Assembly (NCBI GenBank): GCA_964371125.1
Contig: CAYJMY010000010.1
Span: forward strand, 1-46,889
Reading direction: 5' to 3'
Length of the DNA stretch: 46,889 nt
Source: DUSC01 sp964371125
GTDB taxonomy: Bacteria; Pseudomonadota; Alphaproteobacteria; Rhizobiales; Rhizobiaceae
Part shown: positions 41,307-46,889 of the stretch, piece after piece
Position numbering within the stretch: position 1 is the stretch's first letter
Layout of the letters: each line of letters begins with the position of its first letter
Position numbers and translations under genes: made by a program
The notes under the pieces: model-generated
The model's database searches: none
What the model was told of the DNA's origin: nothing
What the model saw: only the letters and a program-made list of their open reading frames with translations

Positions 41307-42671
41307 ATGTTACGCTCGAACTGGCTGACCCGGTTGCTGATGACGATGTTCATCTGCATGTCTTTCAGCGCTCCGCCCGCGAAAGCACAGCTAACGGAAC
41401 TCGCCATAGCCGGAGTCTTTGCTGGCCTTGTGGGCACGAAGATCATCGAGAAGTTAGAGGAAAAGTTTCAATCGATGAATGCAGAGGCGCAAGGCACGAT
41501 CAACCTGGCGACGGGTAACGCCACCGTCTTGATCCGCTCGGCGCTGGACGGGTTGAGCCAGATCATAGAAAGGGAACGGCGCAGGGCCTTCGAAGACATG
41601 GGCTCTGAGGTTCGTGCGGCGATCGTACAGGTTTATCGGGTAATGGACGATATCGAGCACAAGGTCTTGATCGTCAATGCACATCTTAAAGCGGACATGG
41701 TCGACCTAATGAACAATGTAGTGTTGCTAACGGAAGAGGTCGACTTCATGATCACCGGTATAGACCCGATCGCACTGCTGTGGCGCGAGGGCGGCGACTA
41801 CGAGATCGAAGCGATAGGCGTCGGCGTCGGCCTACCGCCGAGCAACCGGACCTACGAGGTTGCGGCAGCTTTGAACGGGGAGCCGCTTGGCAAGGAAAGG
41901 ATGCTGCAGTACTCGAACTCGATTAAGCTTCGCCTGTCCTATGACAAGCTGGCACCGCACTTCCCCGAAGAGTGGCCGTATAAGACCGTTCCGCTTGAGA
42001 TCACGTCCACGGTGACGGAGTCATGTGGGTTTCTCTGGTTGTGGGACTGCCCAGTTGAAAACAAAGCAACGATCCAGTTGAGCCTCTACCCAAAGATTGG
42101 TGGAACGGTCATCATTCAACAGGTCGGTAGAAAGTTGGTGCTGCGCAATAACCGCACGGAGTATTCGGCTTACGTGCAATCCCCAGACAGGCACAACCAG
42201 CCGGAGTATTTGGTTCCCTCGCCGGTTATGACCGCACCCGATGGTTGGCAAATCACCTCGGCGGGATACGACAACAGTTCCTGCCAAGGGCCGGACAATT
42301 CCTGCGTTTTCTACTCCAGCCCTAACTGCGTTTTCTCAGACAACAAGAAAACTGCGCAATGTACCGTTATGCAAGGGAGCCACTCCAAAACGTTCCGCTT
42401 CTGGTACGAAATCGCCCAAGAAACCTATGACCCGGAGTCGAGACCAGATTCCGAAGAGATCAAGTTCGAAGTCGCGGCGCAGAAAGTAGTCCAATTCGAG
42501 GATTCGTCCGATACTGTTCAACTGCAGATATTGGTCGCTGACGGGCGCAAGAGCACATATTCGATCCGACCGCCGGATATAGCCGCGGAACCATTCATGG
42601 CGTGTGGCGTGATGGCTGATGCCGGACCCACTATGCGACAAGTCAGTTGCGCTCTTCAAATCCGCAACTGA
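41307..42671 (+). CDS. large exported protein of unknown function (454 aa)
   Basis: ATG 41307 follows GAGGGAGACTTGAG, a good ribosome-binding site. The signal peptide (LTRLLMTMFICMSFSAPPAK, cleavage near AKA-QL) shows export. Residues about 35-175 are long amphipathic helices starting with a hydrophobic stretch (LAIAGVFAGLVGTKIIEKLE), then segments such as SALDGLSQIIERERRRAFED and KADMVDLMNNVVLLTEEVDF, which look like a coiled-coil or membrane-active bundle. From about 185 on the protein turns beta-rich with cysteine pairs (ESCGFLWLWDCP; SSCQGPDNSCVFYSSPNC; QCT). I recognise no family. It is paired with the putative lipoprotein upstream and sits in an insert bounded by decarboxylase-gene duplications. 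Horizontal origin is likely. Confidence 0.8.
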   Translation: MLRSNWLTRLLMTMFICMSFSAPPAKAQLTELAIAGVFAGLVGTKIIEKLEEKFQSMNAEAQGTINLATGNATVLIRSALDGLSQIIERERRRAFEDMGSEVRAAIVQVYRVMDDIEHKVLIVNAHLKADMVDLMNNVVLLTEEVDFMITGIDPIALLWREGGDYEIEAIGVGVGLPPSNRTYEVAAALNGEPLGKERMLQYSNSIKLRLSYDKLAPHFPEEWPYKTVPLEITSTVTESCGFLWLWDCPVENKATIQLSLYPKIGGTVIIQQVGRKLVLRNNRTEYSAYVQSPDRHNQPEYLVPSPVMTAPDGWQITSAGYDNSSCQGPDNSCVFYSSPNCVFSDNKKTAQCTVMQGSHSKTFRFWYEIAQETYDPESRPDSEEIKFEVAAQKVVQFEDSSDTVQLQILVADGRKSTYSIRPPDIAAEPFMACGVMADAGPTMRQVSCALQIRN

Positions 42672-42755
42672 CCAATCTCCCATTCTTTCGGTGGAGATGC
42701 TTGATTTCGAATTGGTTCGCAAGTCGGCCAAGTGAGCATGATGCTTGGCCAGAAC

Positions 42756-44171
42756 TTAGCGCGAAAGCGAACCGGCAATCTCGGTAATGACGTCGAACGC
42801 CATTTCGACATCGGCCTCGGTCGAATCGAACTGGCCTGCCTGGAAGCGTATCGCTACTCGGCCATCCACCAGCGTCTGGGTCAGATAGACGCGCCCGTCG
42901 TCGTTGATGGCGCCGAGCAGCGCCAGATTGTGCGCGTCGAGGTCCGCGGTATCGCCCTGGGGCCGATGGCGGAAGGAGAACAGCGACAGCATCGGTTCCG
43001 TGACGATCTCGAAGCCCGGGGCGGCGGCGAGGCGCGCGGCCAACTCCGCGCTCCAGCGCACGTGGTCGCGGATCATGGCGCGCAGGCCTTCCAGCCCGTG
43101 AGCGCGAAGCAGGAACCACAGTTTCAGCGCGCGGAAGCGGCGGCCGAGCGGCACCGACCATTCCGAATAGTTGATGATGCCGTCCCTGCCGTGGGTCTTC
43201 AAATACTCCGGCTGGATGGCCAGCGTACGCACCAGGTTGTCGGGATCGCGGACGAACTGGACGGAGCAGTCGAACTGCGCGCCGAGCCATTTGTGCGGAT
43301 TGAACACAATCGAATCAGCATGTTCGACGCCCGTCCAATAGCGGCGGAACTCCGGGCAGATCATCGCCGAGCCCGCCCATGCGGCATCGACGTGGAGATA
43401 GAGCCCGTGCCGCCGGGCGGCCGCGGACACCGCCTCGATGTCGTCGGTCGCGCCGACGCTGGTGCCGCCGACGCAAGCGACGATGCCGGCCGGGATGAGG
43501 CCGGCGGCCTTGTCGGCCTCGATGGCGCGGTCGAGCGCGGCCGGATCCATGGCCCGCGACGATCCCTTCGTCGGCACGCGGACGAAGTTCTCCGAACCGA
43601 TGCCGGCGACCCAGATGGCGCGGTCGACGGAGGTGTGGACCTGGTCCGAGGCATAGACGCGGATCGCCGGGAAGGCGCCGAGCCCTTTGGTATTGCCTTG
43701 CCACGACATCGCGCGCTCGCGCATGACGAGCACCGCGGCGAGCGTGGCGGACGACGCCGAATCCTGGATTACCCCGGAAAAACCGGGCGTTAGACCCAAC
43801 GCCTGGCGCAGCCAGTCGAGCACCACGGTCTCGAGTTCAGTGGCCGCGGGCGAGGTCTGCCACAGCATGCACTGCGCGGCCATGGCGCTGACGAGGTATT
43901 CGGCGACGACCGAAACGGGCGCGGCATTCGCCGGGAAGTAGGCGAAGAAGCGCGGATGCTGCCAGTGGGTCATGCCCGGGACGATCTTCTCCTCGAAGTC
44001 GGCGAAGATCGCCTCCATCGTCTCCGGCTGCTCCGGCGGCGACGGCGCGATCTTAGCGGCGATCTCACCGGGCTGCGTCCGGGCCCTGACGGGACGGTCG
44101 CGAAGCGAGCCGCGATAGTCCGCGCCCCACTCCGCTGCCTTCAGCGACCACTTGCGGAAGTCATCGGTCAT
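42756..44171 (-). CDS. PLP-dependent group II decarboxylase (aromatic-L-amino-acid decarboxylase-like)
   Basis: A 471-residue fold-type I PLP enzyme related to aromatic amino-acid decarboxylases. Visible are the N-terminal HWQHPRFFAYFPANAAPVSV, the cofactor-stacking His 180 (DQVHTSVDRA) and Asp 262 in LHVDAAWAGSAMICPE. The Schiff-base Lys 294 is in NPHKWLGAQFDCS. ATG 44171 has GAGGTTTTC upstream. The substrate could be Trp, Phe, Tyr or DOPA, or it may act as an aldehyde synthase. A piece of its 3' end occurs again at 40659-40887 and the exotic two-gene insert lies between. It shares its strand with the Anbu operon, 88 bases downstream of the anbu stop. Confidence 0.92.
   Translation of the reverse strand: MTDDFRKWSLKAAEWGADYRGSLRDRPVRARTQPGEIAAKIAPSPPEQPETMEAIFADFEEKIVPGMTHWQHPRFFAYFPANAAPVSVVAEYLVSAMAAQCMLWQTSPAATELETVVLDWLRQALGLTPGFSGVIQDSASSATLAAVLVMRERAMSWQGNTKGLGAFPAIRVYASDQVHTSVDRAIWVAGIGSENFVRVPTKGSSRAMDPAALDRAIEADKAAGLIPAGIVACVGGTSVGATDDIEAVSAAARRHGLYLHVDAAWAGSAMICPEFRRYWTGVEHADSIVFNPHKWLGAQFDCSVQFVRDPDNLVRTLAIQPEYLKTHGRDGIINYSEWSVPLGRRFRALKLWFLLRAHGLEGLRAMIRDHVRWSAELAARLAAAPGFEIVTEPMLSLFSFRHRPQGDTADLDAHNLALLGAINDDGRVYLTQTLVDGRVAIRFQAGQFDSTEADVEMAFDVITEIAGSLSR
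42811..42848. repeat. decarboxylase-tail direct repeat, copy 3 (right edge, inside the intact gene)
   Basis: This segment codes for the RFQAGQFDSTEAD region of the intact decarboxylase and is the best match to copy 2 (40843-40880). The segment between copies 2 and 3 is about 1.9 kb. Confidence 0.75.
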
Positions 44172-44259
44172 GAAAACCTCGTGCGATGGCAAAAAGGACT
44201 GCAGCCGCAACGGCTTGGCGGCTACTCCCGGGGTCGCCGGTGCCGTCGGCCGCCAACCA

Positions 44260-44991
44260 CTACTCCGGATACTCGGGAAGGCTGGAAAAGGCCGATTTCA
44301 GGGCGTTCGACCAGCCGTCGGATATCGTCCGGTAGTAGGGGTCGTCCTGGGTGAAGCGCCGCTTGACGCCTACCTTGTAGGTGTCCTTCTCGTAGAACAT
44401 CAGGTCGAGCGGCAACCCGACCGAAAGGTTCGATTTCAGGGTCGAATCGAAAGACACCAGAAGCAGCTTCACAGTCTCGGCGAAAGTCATCTGGCGGTCG
44501 TAGGCGCGGATGAGGATCGGCTTGCCGTACTTCGTCTCGCCGATCTGGAAGAAGGGCGTGTCGTCGCCGGCCTCGATGAAGTTGCCTTCCGGATAGATCA
44601 TGAACAGCCGCGGCTCGGTGCCGCGGATCTGCCCGCCGAGGACGAAGGAGGCGTTGAAATAGGTCTCGGCCTTCTGTCCTTCCGGCACCGAATTGGCGAT
44701 GACCTCTCGCACAGTGTTTCCGACGAGGCGCGCCGTCTGGTACATCGACGGCGTTTCGAGGAGCGTGGGCGACCGTTCCGAAACCGCCTTGGAGCGTTCG
44801 TCGAGCAGGCTGATCACGGCTTGCGTCGTCGCCAGGTTCCCGGCCGACAGGAGAACGACCACGCGTTCGCCGGGTTCTTCCCAGACGTGCATCTTGCGGA
44901 AGGTCGAGATCGAGTCGATCCCGGCGTTCGTTCGCGTGTCCGACATGAACACGAGACCGCGATCGATTTTCAGGCCGACACAATAGGTCAT
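44260..44991 (-). CDS. anbu: Anbu, bacterial proteasome-like peptidase
   Basis: Proteasome-type Ntn-hydrolase fold protein of 243 residues. The start MTYCVGLKIDRGLVFMSDTR gives a catalytic Thr once Met 1 is removed, Asp at SDTRTNAGID and Lys in FRKMHVWE, matching the Thr/Asp/Lys set of proteasome beta subunits. GERVVVLLSAGNLATTQAV forms the next core strands and helix. Anbu proteins assemble into open helical rings and have only weak known peptidase activity. It is the last gene of an operon with a transglutaminase-like protease (45037-45834) and an alpha-E protein (45847-46788), a conserved set in Proteobacteria. Confidence 0.93.
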   Translation of the reverse strand: MTYCVGLKIDRGLVFMSDTRTNAGIDSISTFRKMHVWEEPGERVVVLLSAGNLATTQAVISLLDERSKAVSERSPTLLETPSMYQTARLVGNTVREVIANSVPEGQKAETYFNASFVLGGQIRGTEPRLFMIYPEGNFIEAGDDTPFFQIGETKYGKPILIRAYDRQMTFAETVKLLLVSFDSTLKSNLSVGLPLDLMFYEKDTYKVGVKRRFTQDDPYYRTISDGWSNALKSAFSSLPEYPE

Positions 44992-45036
44992 GGCACAAGC
45001 CTGCCGTTCCGCTGATTCTCTCGACGTTGAGCCGGT

Positions 45037-45834
45037 CTACTGCTCCACGGTGATGCGAACCGCAAGCTGTTCTTCCGCCTGCCCCAACAAAATGCCCGAT
45101 ACCGGCATGGCGTCGCGATAGTCGCGCCCGGTGGCGAGGCGTACATAGCGGTCGTCGGGCGAGATGCAGTTCGCCGGATCGAACGCGACCCAGCCGAGGT
45201 TTTCGACATGGGCTTCGGCCCAGGCGTGGCTGGCCGCCTGTTCGCCGACACCTTCCGCCATCAGGTAGCCGCTGACATAGCGCGCCGGAAGACCGATGCG
45301 CCGCGCCGCCGAGATGAAGATGTGGGCATGGTCCTGGCACACGCCCGCGCCCTGGCCGAGCGCGGCTTCGGCCGTGGTGCCGGAGTGGGTGGCGCCGGGC
45401 GTGTAGGACACACGCTCGGCGATCGCCGCCATCAGCCTGTGAAGTGTGTCGAGATCGCCGCCCGCGGCGCCGATTTCAGCCGAAAGCGAGGCGATCCCTT
45501 CCCCGGCGGCGGTCAGCGGCGTTTCCTGGCAGAACAGCCAGAGCGGGGCGAATCCGCGATGGGGGCCGGTCATGCCCGCCTTGTCGATCGTCTGGACCTC
45601 GCCGGCCGCCTCGATCACGATCGCGTGCGGATCCCCCTCGACGCTGAGGAGGCGCGTGTCGTTGCCGAAATGATCGACGAAGCGCAGTTCCTCGCGCGCG
45701 CCTTCGATCGACAATGCCCAGCTCGACACCCTCTGGGTCGGCCCTGACAGCGGCACCAGCCGCAGGCGCTGGAGCGCATAGCGGATCGGTACGTCGTAAC
45801 TGTATTCGGTCCTGTGCTTGATCTTGAGACGCAT
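45037..45834 (-). CDS. transglutaminase-like protease of the Anbu operon
   Basis: A 265-residue papain-fold transglutaminase-like protein. The catalytic triad is Cys 166 (GAGVCQDHAHIFISAAR), His 203 (ASHAWAEAHV) and Asp 219 (GWVAFDPANC). The N-terminal bacterial transglutaminase-associated region (MRLKIKHRTEYSYDVPIRYA) is intact. No signal peptide, so cytoplasmic. Proteins of this kind regularly accompany Anbu, the alpha-E protein and an ATP-grasp ligase; a peptide-ligation and hydrolysis cycle has been proposed. It lies 12 bases after the alpha-E gene and 45 bases before anbu. Confidence 0.93.
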   Translation of the reverse strand: MRLKIKHRTEYSYDVPIRYALQRLRLVPLSGPTQRVSSWALSIEGAREELRFVDHFGNDTRLLSVEGDPHAIVIEAAGEVQTIDKAGMTGPHRGFAPLWLFCQETPLTAAGEGIASLSAEIGAAGGDLDTLHRLMAAIAERVSYTPGATHSGTTAEAALGQGAGVCQDHAHIFISAARRIGLPARYVSGYLMAEGVGEQAASHAWAEAHVENLGWVAFDPANCISPDDRYVRLATGRDYRDAMPVSGILLGQAEEQLAVRITVEQ

Positions 45835-45846
45835 TCGATCCCCGGC

Positions 45847-46788
45847 TCAGTAGAATCGGTAGTCTTGGGCGATCTGCGCGCCGAACCGGTTGTTGCTGGC
45901 GATGAACGCGTCGAGGAACTCGTGCAGGCCGGTGTCGAAGATGTCCTTGACGGAACCCGCCCGCAACTGCGCCAGCATGTCCTCGGCCGCGTCGTGGCAC
46001 GGCAGCCGGTGGCCGTACTCCGCGGCGCGGAAACCGAGATGTTCGACGATGAACCGGTAGCAGAAGGTGAGCGACCGCGGCATGCGCCCGTTGAGGATCA
46101 GGTAGTCGGCGATGTTTGTCGGCTTGTATTCCGCCTCGTAGACCCAGCGGTAGGAGCGGTGTGCCGCGACCGAGCGAAGGATCGATTCCCACTGGTAGTT
46201 GTCGAGCGAAGACCCCACCCACGAGATCGACGGCAGCAGCACGTAGTATTTGACATCGAGGATGCGCGCGGTGTTGTCGGCGCGCTCGACATAGGTGCCG
46301 ATTTGGGCGAAGTCGAAGATCTCGTTGCGCAGCATCGTACCGTAGAAGGCGCCGCGGATGAGCGCCGTCTCGCGCTTGATCGTGTCGAGGACGGCGGGCA
46401 GGTCGCGCGCATCGATCGGGTTCGCCAGCGTGCGTTTCAGCGACATCCAGGCTTCGTTGATGCTCTCCCAGGTCTCGCGCGTCAGCGCGGTACGCACCAT
46501 CCGCGCGTTCATCCGCGCCGTTTCCATGGACGACATCGCACTCGACGGATTGGAGGTGTCGCGAATGAGGAAATCGGACACGGTCGCTGCCGTGTACTCG
46601 TCGTGCTTGTTGGCGAAGGCGATGTCGACGCCGGCACTGACGACGACGGAGGTCCACTCCTCGGCGGCGTTCTGCGAGCGGGTCAATGCCATGCGCAGGC
46701 CGGCATCGACGAGCCGCGCCATGTTCTCCGCACGCTCGATGTAGCGGTTCATCCAGTAGAGGCCATTGGCGGTGCGGCCGAGCAGCAT
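45847..46788 (-). CDS. alpha-E domain protein (DUF403) of the Anbu operon
   Basis: A 313-residue all-helical alpha-E domain protein. The start LLGRTANGLYWMNRYIERAE is the family hallmark, and DFAQIGTYVERADNTARILD and CYRFIVEHLGFRAAEYGHRL are further conserved helices. Function unknown; it always accompanies a circularly permuted ATP-grasp protein and a transglutaminase-like protease, either as separate genes or fused. ATG 46788 starts the conserved N-terminus; a longer frame to 46833 would read through the 7-base tandem repeat. The partner ATP-grasp gene would lie just beyond the window end. Confidence 0.93.
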   Translation of the reverse strand: MLLGRTANGLYWMNRYIERAENMARLVDAGLRMALTRSQNAAEEWTSVVVSAGVDIAFANKHDEYTAATVSDFLIRDTSNPSSAMSSMETARMNARMVRTALTRETWESINEAWMSLKRTLANPIDARDLPAVLDTIKRETALIRGAFYGTMLRNEIFDFAQIGTYVERADNTARILDVKYYVLLPSISWVGSSLDNYQWESILRSVAAHRSYRWVYEAEYKPTNIADYLILNGRMPRSLTFCYRFIVEHLGFRAAEYGHRLPCHDAAEDMLAQLRAGSVKDIFDTGLHEFLDAFIASNNRFGAQIAQDYRFY

Positions 46789-46806
46789 CAGGCGGCTCCG
46801 CCGATA

Positions 46807-46841
46807 CGGCAGTCGGCAGTCGGCAGTCGGCAATCGGCAGG
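46807..46841. repeat. 7-bp tandem repeat, five units
   Basis: Five consecutive units of the CGGCAGT type (CGGCAGT three times, then CGGCAAT and CGGCAGG) lie 18 bases upstream of the alpha-E start codon. Seven is not a multiple of three, so copy-number changes would shift any reading frame crossing it. Confidence 0.85.
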
Positions 46842-46889
46842 TCGCTGCCCGGGCAATCGCATCATGTTGCCTTCTCCAAGCTGCGGATA

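Noticed and set aside
46842..46889. C-terminus of the expected ATP-grasp gene
   Set aside because: Too few bases are available; more than one frame fits (one ending IRSLEKAT, one running to a TGA overlapping the alpha-E ATG), so no call is made.
1..46889. CRISPR arrays, insertion sequences, phage genes or replication origins
   Set aside because: I saw no regularly spaced repeats, transposase or integrase motifs, or clustered DnaA boxes anywhere in the window.

Overview
The window reads as chromosomal DNA from a high-G+C alphaproteobacterium of the order Rhizobiales/Hyphomicrobiales, most likely a Mesorhizobium-, Aquamicrobium- or Nitratireductor-like member of the Phyllobacteriaceae. The evidence is family content: a phosphatidylcholine synthase (Pcs), an IalB-family exported protein, a BA14K-family protein, an Anbu-type proteasome homologue operon, and a glmU-glmS / recG / sdhE / mfd block of the kind seen in rhizobia. 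Genus-level placement is inference. Two 10-base N gaps (1525-1534 and 37399-37408) show this is a draft assembly, and each sits in or beside damaged sequence.

Layout. 1-54 is the 3' end of a tRNA-Ser. 193-1651 is a winged-helix/TPR regulator broken by an N gap and a one-base frameshift. 2186-5514 is a copper module: copA (minus) and copZ (plus) diverge from two CueR-type promoters with 19-bp spacers, followed by cueR. Next come an exported protein with an FNR/FixK-like site (5683-6207), a TerC-family membrane protein, a VOC protein, rimO, an acyltransferase and a GST. 10888-15590 is a BMP-type (nucleoside-like) ABC importer operon on the minus strand. 15699-18013 is a minus-strand group DUF1326-pcs-quinone oxidoreductase. 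A UbiH-like monooxygenase, an AEC transporter, hspQ and an IalB-family gene follow. 21818-24315 pairs a YejA-like peptide-binding protein with a DsbA-family oxidoreductase.

From 24557 to 36435 are housekeeping genes: mfd, sdhE, recG, a DUF502 membrane protein, glmS, glmU, a DMT exporter and ccdA. glmU and glmS together supply UDP-GlcNAc for the cell envelope. 36735-36974 is a small orphan gene behind a perfect FNR/FixK box. A tRNA-Lys, a BA14K gene and the glycerol module glpK/glpR follow. GlpR appears to start at a rare ATT codon and has a matching palindromic operator in its own promoter.

The most unusual stretch is about 40881-42755. A lower-G+C insert carries a Cys-rich putative lipoprotein and a 454-residue exported protein that I do not recognise. 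It is bounded by duplicated pieces of the 3' end of a PLP-dependent decarboxylase gene: a truncated, partly repeated tail on the left and the intact gene (42756-44171) on the right. From 44260 to the window end lies the Anbu operon: alpha-E protein, transglutaminase-like protease and Anbu. Its usual ATP-grasp partner would lie just outside the window.
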